Shown here piece after piece: positions 51,273 through 59,880 of a stretch of 64,000 nt of DNA. Numbering within the stretch: the stretch's first letter is position 1; each line of letters opens with the position of its first letter. This stretch comes from Thermoplasmatales archaeon (GTDB lineage: Archaea; Thermoplasmatota; Thermoplasmata; Thermoplasmatales; Thermoplasmataceae). The translations under genes were made by a program, and so were the position numbers. The stretch is from contig JAJSLM010000003.1 of NCBI GenBank assembly GCA_026127925.1, forward strand, positions 1 to 64,000. Reading direction: 5' to 3'. The notes beneath the pieces were generated by a model. It had not been told where the DNA came from. It saw nothing but the letters and a program-made list of their open reading frames with translations, and did no database searches.

Positions 51273-54200
51273 ATGTATACATATAGTGATAACGAAAGGA
51301 CGGAGAATTTATCAATCTGGGTCCAGAAGCATGTTGAATACATAGTAGTTGGAATTCTTATGGTATTCTACCTATTTGTGTCCAATTATTTTGCATGGGG
51401 CCCTACGTTTGTAACAGGTGGTGGGATCGCTGTTCTGCCCACATCAGGTGGAAGTGATCCATATTACAACTGGATGAACATTGTTTACTTTATTACATAT
51501 CATCACTGGATAGTATTCGATCCGAGGATGAACTACCCTATCGGAACCATAAACCCTAGGAATCCTTTCTTTCACATGCTTGTTATAGTTGTAGCTGAGA
51601 CCTTTGGCCCGATATTCCATGTCGGTGTAGAAACAGTGGCATTCTATGCATTTGAGGAACTTGACGCAGCCTTCGGCGCAATAATGATAATTCCTGTTTA
51701 CCTAATTGGAAAGGAAATTTTTGGCAGGCGTGGGGGCCTTATCGGGGCTTTCCTCTTCGCAATCATGTCAGTGAATCTCTCCGCTGGTGTTCTCTCTGAC
51801 GGAAGGATGCACACTCCAGAACTACTCTTTGCGTTATTCGTAATATATTTCTACATAAAGGCCATGAAGGCTACGAAACCAACTTATTTGCTTGATAAGA
51901 TAGGTAATGCTCGTTCATTAGGATCAAATCTAGTTAACTTTTATCGAAACAATCGAGTAGCTGTTGTTTATGTAATGCTCGCTGGAGCTTCTCTGGGTGG
52001 CTTAATGCTTTCATGGCAGGGCTATGCCTACATCGAAGCGATAGTATTGATATATGTCGCTGTTCAGATTCTTACCAACTTGATAGTTAAGAAACCAAGC
52101 GGTTATCTCACATTCTATACCATAATTTTCATAGCGATAGGTTTCGCAATGGGCGCCTATTATTACCAAATATTAGGTGAAGGACCACAATGGTACAACA
52201 CAGAGTTGCTTCTTGGCGTGATTATCATAGGCTTTGCTGTTCTAATGAATCTTATCAGCCGCAGGCCATGGATATTAATAATCCCCGCACTTATCCTCGC
52301 TGCCGGACTTGCCATTGTTGGTCTTGCGCACTTTTACCCGTCACTTCTGGTGAAAGTATTAGGTGGTTATGGTTACTTTATAAAAAGCAGGGTATATACA
52401 ACCATAGCTGAGGCTTCAGGGGTAACAATATCAACCCTTGGTTCCTACATAAGTGGTTATGGTGGGGCGGAGTTTATCTTAGGTCTATCTGGTTTAGGTT
52501 ATGTGATCTATAAATTCCTAAAGACACGTTCAGAACTCATGCTCTTCTTTGCAATTTTTTCCATAGTTTCAATTTTCATGAGTTTTGAATCTTTCAAGTT
52601 TAATATAGATGTCGCCCCTGTGTATGCAATATTAACTGCTGGACTTCTCGTTTATTTCATTGGAATAGTGAGGTTGCAGGATCTAAAGAAAAGACGCGTT
52701 AGTTCAGAGATGTCGCCAGCTAAAAGTATAAGAGGGAATATAAAGGGCTTGCAGGTTGCCTTTGTTGTGCTTGTCGTTATTGCTCTTGTTGTTCCTTCTG
52801 GATTATCTACTGTGTCATCTGGTATTCCCACAAATAACGCTGGTCATGTAAATAGTGAACTTGCATCTGCGCTGCCTTCATTCTTTGGGTTGAACGCAAG
52901 CACGATTGCATTTGCTGGAGCTTCCGGTCTATCGATAGTAAATAAGACAGATCCACAGGTTCAATCATTCTTATGGCTTGCCGGTCAGAACAAGAACGTG
53001 CCATTTGATAAACGACCTGCGTACCTTTCCTGGTGGGACTACGGATTTCAGGAAATGTATCAGGGGCAACATCCCACCGTGGCGGACGATTTCCAGCAGG
53101 GGTATGAAGTCGCTGGGCAGGTACTTCTAGCGCAGAATCAGAGCCAGATATTGTCTTTATATATTGCGCGTGTCATACAGGGAAATTATGTAAACAACAG
53201 TAATAGTTTTAGCAGCAATGTCAAAAACACGCTCATTCAGTACCTTGGAAACGCAGAGTACAAAAATGTACTTGGAGTATCACAAAATCCAGGTAGTTAC
53301 ACATCAATAGTATTGTCTGATCCATCACTGTACGGTAATTTTATTCCCCAGATTTCGAGCGCCAACGTTTATTTTGCCTATCTTAATGGTCAATTATCAT
53401 CAAAATATTCGCTTCAATCGCTGAATGATCTATATCAACAGCTTATCTCTGAGACCGGTTATAACATAGAGTATAATCAGATAACAGTCGGATCGTCTGG
53501 GCTCTTTCCGATCTCTGCTAGTGATCCAGGTATATTTTATGCACCTGCTTTTCTAACCGATTATCAGTCATATGACTACCAGGGTGAAGTAGTTCCATAT
53601 CCATTTTATAACATTATAGCCACCACTTCTAACGGAACGTTTCCACTGAATCAAACTCCGAAGGACGCCACAATTACTGGAACTAATATTTCCTATACCC
53701 AGAGTTTTTACAACTCAAGCATATATCGATTTACCATAGGTTATCCACCTTCGGTGGTCGGTTTAACAAGCGGAATACCTGGAGTCAGCACTGGTAATTC
53801 GAGTTATCCGGTTATGCCTGCGTGGAATATGAGTAACTTCGAAATTGTCTATTCTTCCAGTTATTACAATCCGTACAAAGATTACCAGAATCATCTTTCC
53901 GCTGGAAAATACATACCACTTGAACAAGCGTACAAATTGTACAAGGAAAATAATGGAACAGTTGTCTTATTTCCTCCGGCTGTTGACCTCGTTAGTGTCA
54001 ATAATGAATGGGATCCGATAGTTTCATATTACCCTGGAGCCATTGTTCAGGGTAAAGTTGTCTCTGGAGACGGGAGACCTGCACCAGGCGTATATGTTAC
54101 GCTCTTCGACCAATATGGTATTCCGCACGAAGTCGTGAAGACAAATGCATCTGGAGAGTACAAGTTGAATGCTGTTCCTGGAAACGATACGCTTCTATTT

Positions 54201-57200
54201 TCCACCGGGAAATACAACACTTTGGAGCTTTCCGGGAGCTCAACGATAGCTTCTTACAGTCTGAATGTGAGCAATTCACAGGCTGAACGGACAAACAGCT
54301 CTATAAACGTTACAACCGGACTCCCTGGCTACTATATTATCAAGAATCTTACCTTACCCGAAGATTCAGTACGCGGTACTATTGGCCTAACTTACTCTTC
54401 ATCTAACTCAAATTCGGCTGCCATACCCTTTAACAGCGGGACACTAATATTCAAGAACAGCACATACAACAACAGTTTTAACATAACCGTTTCTAATGGG
54501 TATTTTGAGAAATTGAATGTACCCCCTGAAACCTACAACATTTCTCTCGTTTCTGCAGGAGATTACTACCATAATATTGGAAACGTGAGCGTGGTGGCAA
54601 ATTCTACTACAACCAAAAATATTACCGTGATTCTTGATCGTATATTAGCCAAAATCTCTATTGGTTCAATTGGGATCTCCGGTATTCCTCTAAATATCAC
54701 AACGACAAACGGCTTAATTGTAAAGCAGGTAGTTTCAGATTCCAATGGCACAGCTACTGCCTGGGTCACCCCAGGTAATTATTCTGTTTTCGCTGGGAAC
54801 TCGTCGATAATGTCAATGGTAGGGCAAGTGTCATTTTCGACATGGGGTAAAAACTATACCTCAGATTATTCTCTTTCTCCAGCAGTGCGTGTTGTTATTA
54901 TTCCTGGTCATGCCATTTCAGGAAATGCTAACGTAGAGCTTCTCAAGAACGGAAAAATGTCCGCTAACGTAACTGCTGAGAAGAGCAGCAATGGATCCTT
55001 CGTGGCAAATGTACCGATTGGTGTATACACCATATATGCTACGAATCACGCTGCGAATGGTAATTATTCATACCTGAAGACTATTGATATTAGAGCGAAT
55101 TCCTCCTTCAATTTGGCAGGGAAATGGCAGAAGTCAAGCTTTGTAAATCTTTCCTCGCATAGTCCAGGGGTATCCACAGCCTATGTTGGTGATTACGAGA
55201 TAATGAATTCTTCAGCTATGATCTCGTTTCCTTTCACATCCACTATTCCGCTCACTGTTCAGATACCAATAGGAATGTACAGTTTTTCAGTACTTGCTTC
55301 TACTTCGAATGGAACGGTGTACGGTAATGTTATTAACTCCGTCGGGCCATTCGTGAAAATAAGTATAACTGCTGTAAAATCTAATTACGTCAATGTAACA
55401 GCTATAAACTCAATGTCGTCTAGAAACTATACGGCCACTCCTTCTGGTCTTGTTGTTCTTTATTCTTCTTCTGGTTTACCTGTATCATTTGGAAATCTTT
55501 CCTCTGGCGCGTTCTCATTGTTGTATCCCGGTATTTCCCTAAACGGCATGTACGTCCGTTATCTTAGTTCCAGCTTCCATTCGCAAGAGATCAACGTGAA
55601 AAGCCGCTCAGTTTCATTCGGAGCAAGCCCTATTGTAACTTCTGGTTCTTTGCATTTCATCGATCCAGAAGTGAGTCCAAACGGTACCAAGGTTGCATTA
55701 TATAATTCCGGGGCTAACTTCTCTGCAACGATCCAAAATAATAATATTACATTCGATCTTATTAATTCTGGAATTCCAGTAGGCGTATACTATATTGCAG
55801 TTGAAGGAATAAAGTCCGGTTTCTTGGCAGATAACCCTGTTATCGGAGTCAATGAAGGAAGATCGCCTCTCTCCAACCATACATTATCGAATTTCGGGTC
55901 CGTTAAAGCAAACGGATCGACGACCACGAACATCTATTATCTTAATGGCACAGAAGTGAGTTCGCCTGAACAGCTGATCTTCGGGCAATATTACGTTTAT
56001 GCATATTCCTCGACTGAAGGTGTAAACATCTCTCTGGTCAATGTTAATGGTTTCATATCATTCTCCCCAAAATATAATCCCTATGCACAGTTAAATCTAA
56101 GTAACACTCTCGGAAATAATCAGGGAACGTATCTTCTCGTTGGTAACGGATTTGGCATATCTCTTTCTTCTGGATCTACTCCTGTACCTTTAGGGTATTA
56201 TTCAGTAGTGTATCATGGAAGAATGGCAAATTCATCTGGATCCTATTCGCTAGCTGGCACAATCCAAGTTTATGTGACTAAGAACACATTTGTATCTGTT
56301 CCGGTCTTAGCTAAGCCAATGCTCACAACAGTAAAAGGTGTATTGTCATTCAACGGAGTAGCATCTAGCTTAAGCACTATAGTGTTTTATTCGGCAAATT
56401 ACACCAAGGTGGCAAATACCAATATTGCAGGTGAGTATTCTGTTTCGTTGGCTACTTCAAACTACACGGTGTACGTTCAGGACAACAGTCTAGATTCTGC
56501 ATTTTTACAGAACCTAGCGATATCTCCTTTTACCAGCAGTCTAAGTTATAACATTAGTATGCAACCTGCTTACAAGGTCAAGGTTTATGTGACCTTGGGG
56601 ACATCCACAATTAATAATAATGTAACACTATCAACCAATCTGGGCAGTAACTATATGTTCAATAGTTCACGTGTATCGCTTCTGCTCCCGTATGGGACAT
56701 ACACTTTTGAAACATCCTTCTCCAGTTCCATGGTTGCTGCTAACAATTCGTCCATATCTGTCGCTTACAGTGCGTCGTCAACAACTCTTATTAATTCACC
56801 AAGTTCTGTTTTCTTGAACATGCAAATAATACCAAAGACGGACTTTAAGTTAACACCAGAGCAACATAAGCCTAATATCACACCGAAGGTACCATTTAGT
56901 TATAAATTTTCGATTCAAAATACAGGCAATGTTGCAGAGTTCATTAAACTGAGCTCAGGGGCGACAGGCTGGACAGCTACTTTTAACACATCTACAATGA
57001 ATCTCGAACCCGGCCAAATTGCAAACGTGACTGGTAATTTCAGCGATGTGGGAAATGTCGCTTATGGCAACAATTCCGTACCCATCAGCGTAACTTATTC
57101 TAACTCAACCAAATCATATACCCTCCCTGTATTCGTTAATGAATTCCTATCCTATTCCGTTCATAAGTCCCCTGAATCTATGGTTGGGGGAAAATTAGAC

Positions 57201-57635
57201 ATTCCCGTGGTTCTGAATAATACTGGGAATGCTAAAATTACTTTAAATTTCAGGATCATTGATCCAACATACATTACGAACAGATCATGGACTCCATTAT
57301 TGGAGATCAACAATGTAACATCAAATTCCACAACGGTTAATTATGATTCCAGTACGGTTCTAAATGTTCTGTTGAAGCCTTCGAATAATAGTTCTCCCAT
57401 CTATAATTTTAATTTCAATATTGAAATTTACAATAAAACCGTCGGGTATCAGAATCAGACCTTGAGTGTGGTACATCTGGGGTCGATCCAGGTGGGTTCA
57501 CATGTCACCGGGAATAAGATCATATCTAATTATACTGGAAATCCCTACGAGGCACTTTACACAGGGCTAATTGTTATAGCTGTTGCAGTTGTTGCCGGGT
57601 TCGTTGTTACAATCTTAAGAGGTAGGAAGAGATGA
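51273..57635 (+). CDS. aglB: Giant oligosaccharyltransferase AglB with external Ig-like repeats
   Basis: A 2120-residue STT3/AglB. Residues about 25-510 hold about 13 membrane helices. The first catalytic Asp is D62 in GSDPYYN, the TIXE motif is TIAE at 377-380 and WWDYG is at 587-591, so the enzyme should transfer lipid-linked glycans to Asn. Normal AglB ends near 800-1000. Here, from about residue 920, a carboxypeptidase-regulatory-like segment (GKVVSGDGRPAPGVYVTLFD) begins. It is followed by a long run of beta-rich repeats and two NEW3/CARDB-like domains (about 1880-2080: NTGNVAEFIKL and NTGNAKITLNF), one last membrane helix and a basic tail. Sequons are very frequent. TATA TTTTTATACA at about 51228. 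Confidence 0.93.
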   Translation: MYTYSDNERTENLSIWVQKHVEYIVVGILMVFYLFVSNYFAWGPTFVTGGGIAVLPTSGGSDPYYNWMNIVYFITYHHWIVFDPRMNYPIGTINPRNPFFHMLVIVVAETFGPIFHVGVETVAFYAFEELDAAFGAIMIIPVYLIGKEIFGRRGGLIGAFLFAIMSVNLSAGVLSDGRMHTPELLFALFVIYFYIKAMKATKPTYLLDKIGNARSLGSNLVNFYRNNRVAVVYVMLAGASLGGLMLSWQGYAYIEAIVLIYVAVQILTNLIVKKPSGYLTFYTIIFIAIGFAMGAYYYQILGEGPQWYNTELLLGVIIIGFAVLMNLISRRPWILIIPALILAAGLAIVGLAHFYPSLLVKVLGGYGYFIKSRVYTTIAEASGVTISTLGSYISGYGGAEFILGLSGLGYVIYKFLKTRSELMLFFAIFSIVSIFMSFESFKFNIDVAPVYAILTAGLLVYFIGIVRLQDLKKRRVSSEMSPAKSIRGNIKGLQVAFVVLVVIALVVPSGLSTVSSGIPTNNAGHVNSELASALPSFFGLNASTIAFAGASGLSIVNKTDPQVQSFLWLAGQNKNVPFDKRPAYLSWWDYGFQEMYQGQHPTVADDFQQGYEVAGQVLLAQNQSQILSLYIARVIQGNYVNNSNSFSSNVKNTLIQYLGNAEYKNVLGVSQNPGSYTSIVLSDPSLYGNFIPQISSANVYFAYLNGQLSSKYSLQSLNDLYQQLISETGYNIEYNQITVGSSGLFPISASDPGIFYAPAFLTDYQSYDYQGEVVPYPFYNIIATTSNGTFPLNQTPKDATITGTNISYTQSFYNSSIYRFTIGYPPSVVGLTSGIPGVSTGNSSYPVMPAWNMSNFEIVYSSSYYNPYKDYQNHLSAGKYIPLEQAYKLYKENNGTVVLFPPAVDLVSVNNEWDPIVSYYPGAIVQGKVVSGDGRPAPGVYVTLFDQYGIPHEVVKTNASGEYKLNAVPGNDTLLFSTGKYNTLELSGSSTIASYSLNVSNSQAERTNSSINVTTGLPGYYIIKNLTLPEDSVRGTIGLTYSSSNSNSAAIPFNSGTLIFKNSTYNNSFNITVSNGYFEKLNVPPETYNISLVSAGDYYHNIGNVSVVANSTTTKNITVILDRILAKISIGSIGISGIPLNITTTNGLIVKQVVSDSNGTATAWVTPGNYSVFAGNSSIMSMVGQVSFSTWGKNYTSDYSLSPAVRVVIIPGHAISGNANVELLKNGKMSANVTAEKSSNGSFVANVPIGVYTIYATNHAANGNYSYLKTIDIRANSSFNLAGKWQKSSFVNLSSHSPGVSTAYVGDYEIMNSSAMISFPFTSTIPLTVQIPIGMYSFSVLASTSNGTVYGNVINSVGPFVKISITAVKSNYVNVTAINSMSSRNYTATPSGLVVLYSSSGLPVSFGNLSSGAFSLLYPGISLNGMYVRYLSSSFHSQEINVKSRSVSFGASPIVTSGSLHFIDPEVSPNGTKVALYNSGANFSATIQNNNITFDLINSGIPVGVYYIAVEGIKSGFLADNPVIGVNEGRSPLSNHTLSNFGSVKANGSTTTNIYYLNGTEVSSPEQLIFGQYYVYAYSSTEGVNISLVNVNGFISFSPKYNPYAQLNLSNTLGNNQGTYLLVGNGFGISLSSGSTPVPLGYYSVVYHGRMANSSGSYSLAGTIQVYVTKNTFVSVPVLAKPMLTTVKGVLSFNGVASSLSTIVFYSANYTKVANTNIAGEYSVSLATSNYTVYVQDNSLDSAFLQNLAISPFTSSLSYNISMQPAYKVKVYVTLGTSTINNNVTLSTNLGSNYMFNSSRVSLLLPYGTYTFETSFSSSMVAANNSSISVAYSASSTTLINSPSSVFLNMQIIPKTDFKLTPEQHKPNITPKVPFSYKFSIQNTGNVAEFIKLSSGATGWTATFNTSTMNLEPGQIANVTGNFSDVGNVAYGNNSVPISVTYSNSTKSYTLPVFVNEFLSYSVHKSPESMVGGKLDIPVVLNNTGNAKITLNFRIIDPTYITNRSWTPLLEINNVTSNSTTVNYDSSTVLNVLLKPSNNSSPIYNFNFNIEIYNKTVGYQNQTLSVVHLGSIQVGSHVTGNKIISNYTGNPYEALYTGLIVIAVAVVAGFVVTILRGRKR

Positions 57636-58411
57636 AGAAAGTTATTTTGGCACTCATTGTTGTAATGATACTCCTGGGATCATCTCTTCTGGTTGTGTCC
57701 AATGCATCTGGTTACGCTCCTCCGCTTGCCTCCACTCTCACGCTTCCATCATATATCGGTGAAGGGCAGAACTTTACGCTTTACGTGAACGACACAACCG
57801 GATTCTCCAATTATTCAGTAACTGTTTACATAGCAGGCCAGAATATGACTGGGGCAAGCCCATCATTTTCCTATCACAACACTTCAAAGTCTCCGAATTT
57901 CGCTATTAACTTTAAGGCTCCATTTTATGCCCAAACTTTGCACATGCAGGTGTTCTCAACAGGAAATTATAACGGTAAAACAGTTAGTTCTCCGAAGTAT
58001 AATACGAGCATAAAGGTCATTGCGCCGATTACATTTGTTGTATCTGTCAGTAATCCTGGAACCGGTTATGTAAAGAATCTGACAATAGATTTTTACATGG
58101 ATAGTACTCAAGTGCATTCGGAAGTCATTTCATCACTAGGTCCCGGAAGCTCGGTTAACGTGACATACAACTATACAAATCCCGCAATTTCAAACGGAGT
58201 CCATACACTAGGTGTGTCTACTTCGAATCCTTTGATTGAAATTAATGGTAAGACCGGGCTCGTGACCATAAAGTTCTATTACGGATCGCCTCCAAACTAT
58301 ACCTGGATATATTATGTAGCAGCCGTCGTTGCGGTATTCATGGCTCTCCTCGCGTATTCCGCCGGCAGAAGAAATAAACCAAAGGTTTCGAAACCCAAGT
58401 GGAAAACGTAA
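57632..58411 (+). CDS. Secreted CARDB-like protein anchored by C-terminal helix
   Basis: A 259-residue protein coupled to aglB by an ATGA overlap. It has a signal peptide (KKVILALIVVMILLGSSLLVVSNASG, residues 2-27), then two beta-sandwich-like parts rich in N-x-S/T sequons, the second with the CARDB-type FVVSVSNPGTGYVKNLTIDFYMD. A membrane helix (about 223-243) and a Lys-rich tail follow. It resembles the terminal part of AglB's extension. It could be an accessory subunit of the oligosaccharyltransferase or a substrate; the coupling favours an accessory role. Confidence 0.75.
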   Translation: MKKVILALIVVMILLGSSLLVVSNASGYAPPLASTLTLPSYIGEGQNFTLYVNDTTGFSNYSVTVYIAGQNMTGASPSFSYHNTSKSPNFAINFKAPFYAQTLHMQVFSTGNYNGKTVSSPKYNTSIKVIAPITFVVSVSNPGTGYVKNLTIDFYMDSTQVHSEVISSLGPGSSVNVTYNYTNPAISNGVHTLGVSTSNPLIEINGKTGLVTIKFYYGSPPNYTWIYYVAAVVAVFMALLAYSAGRRNKPKVSKPKWKT

Positions 58412-58691
58412 CATTTTTCCTGGATATTCTTATAATGCGAATTAGAAAAGTTATTGATGAATGGCTAACGATACAGTATAATGATCATACAGTTTGTGGA
58501 TTGATCGAAACGGATCTAATTTGAAGTTAGGGTGGAACATTTTAAGATCCATACTATTGGAATTCTGTGAGTCAAGCCGATATGGTCGCGAAGTTCAACA
58601 ATAATCATCATCCTATTTTATGGATAAGTGACCACCCGTCAATTATACAGATGTTCCCTTAACCAAAAGAATGGAAAGGCAAAGCGTAGAA

Positions 58692-59354
58692 TCAGTTTTG
58701 AGACGCCATAATGGCTCTTCTTAATGTGATGAATTCACGATCATAAGCATCTTTTCTGTGTATCCCATTTTGAATTTCTGGAGAAATTCTATAGTTTTCT
58801 TCAACGCCTGCTATTCGCGCTGCAGATAATGCATTGTCATGTAATTTATGAGGAAAGCTTGTGTATTTTTCGTCCACTACCTTCACATGTATATCCTTTT
58901 CAGACAGCAATCGCCTTATGTAGTCTCTGTTAGGGATATCCCCATTGCCCATCTTGACTTCTAAAAATTCATATTTGTACTCGTAGATAATTCCTGTAAT
59001 GTCTTCCAGCAGTTTTTCTGGGCTTGAACATTCGTAGGCTTCCGTTAGTATTCCGTCCGCAAGTATCGCTATTCCCGGATACGGTCCTGGATCAATTCCT
59101 ATGAATAATTCACGAAAGGAATTCTTCAGGAAGAGAGCTGGCAATGCTTTTCTAAGTCCTTCTCTCGGGGTATCTGCTTTAAACTGGATTTCAGAGCATT
59201 CTTGATCCTTGGACGAACTTAGGACGGCTTTTACATCGGGGGGAACGTTTTGTAGGTCTATAAGGCTCGCAAAAGGGAGATTCCATCTCCTCAACAACTG
59301 GATTGAATCGTGGTAAAATTTGAAATCATGGGTAAAAACCCCAACCCTAGGCAT
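58692..59354 (-). CDS. RuvC-like (RNase H fold) protein, uncharacterised
   Basis: A 220-residue protein with a central RNase-H-like/RuvC pattern: ELFIGIDPGPYPGIAIL (first Asp, about 92), LEVKMGNGDIPNR (Glu on a strand, about 136), then KVVDEKYTS (Asp/Glu) and LHDNALSAARIAG (Asp, about 175). The first ~80 residues are a separate alpha/beta part (VGVFTHDFKFYHDSIQLLRRW). This order fits RuvC/Hjc-like resolvases or the DUF460-type nucleases, but I cannot name the family. A short basic C-terminal tail follows. Function as a nuclease is inferred from residues only. Confidence 0.7.
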   Translation of the reverse strand: MPRVGVFTHDFKFYHDSIQLLRRWNLPFASLIDLQNVPPDVKAVLSSSKDQECSEIQFKADTPREGLRKALPALFLKNSFRELFIGIDPGPYPGIAILADGILTEAYECSSPEKLLEDITGIIYEYKYEFLEVKMGNGDIPNRDYIRRLLSEKDIHVKVVDEKYTSFPHKLHDNALSAARIAGVEENYRISPEIQNGIHRKDAYDREFITLRRAIMASQN

Positions 59355-59653
59355 TCAACATATAATTCTTCATTGGATTAAAGGTTTTGTGGAAGTTTCT
59401 TTAAAATTTTGAGGGGTAAACCGGATAACTGGATCAGAGATCGTATCGCAAATGTGAGCTTAGATATGTTATTGCATGAACATTTTCACATTGTTAAACT
59501 TGAGTTCATACTAAATTTAATTTTGCTCTTACTCTGTTTCTGAAATTAGTGCCTTTTACTTTCACTCTTTAGGTGAATTCTCTTGGAACTATCCTAGTAC
59601 CAACGCGCATTCGGTCAACTTATTGCCAAATAAGAACAGATTCGTGATGTTAA

Positions 59654-59701
59654 CTCGTGAATAACGGCTCACTTAGTGAATCATTCATCTATCTCGTGAA
59701 T
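59654..59701. repeat. Three short direct repeats, about 20-bp spacing
   Basis: CTCGTGAAT at 59654-59662 and 59693-59701 are identical, with TTAGTGAAT at 59673-59681 in between; starts are 19 and 20 bp apart. A related TTCGTGAT is at 59641. About two helical turns separate the copies, the pattern of a protein-binding array. Confidence 0.45.
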
Positions 59702-59741
59702 GGTCCATTGGCTCGAACCCGGCAGGATAGGACAAGAACAT

Positions 59742-59771
59742 TACCCCCGAAAATGGATTGGGGTATTTTTT
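59742..59771 (+). terminator. Hairpin plus T-run, terminator-like
   Basis: TACCCC at 59742-59747 pairs with GGGGTA at 59760-59765 around a 12-nt loop, immediately followed by six T. The T-run follows the hairpin only on the plus strand, where no known gene ends nearby, so it may close an unannotated transcript. Confidence 0.4.
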
Positions 59772-59880
59772 AACATTCATGGACTGATGTTTTGTTAAAG
59801 AGTAATTCCCATTCGTCCCGTAATATTCAATCAGTGTACTTCGACTCGCTACTTTGTGTAATTGAACCAAATGTGGAAAT

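Larger units (their letters stand above)
59355..59880. other. Gap with short repeats and a hairpin; no coding gene
   Basis: 526 bp between the RuvC-like gene and the RecJ-like gene. It contains three ~20-bp-spaced copies of C/T-T-C/A-GTGAAT (59654, 59673, 59693). It also holds a hairpin with T-run (59742-59771) and small palindromes such as TGAATCATTCA. A 61-codon frame on the minus strand (59685-59870) has unnatural composition. Its peptide PAGFEPMD resembles frames read through non-coding RNA, so it is not called. No tRNA cloverleaf could be folded. Confidence 0.5.

Noticed and set aside
59701-59740. TTCGA-containing stretch resembling a tRNA T-arm on the minus strand, followed by ACCA
   Set aside because: The T-stem and the other arms cannot be paired, so no tRNA.
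59685-59870. Minus-strand 61-codon frame
   Set aside because: Peptide composition is unlike the other proteins; it reads through the hairpin and repeats, so it is probably non-coding.
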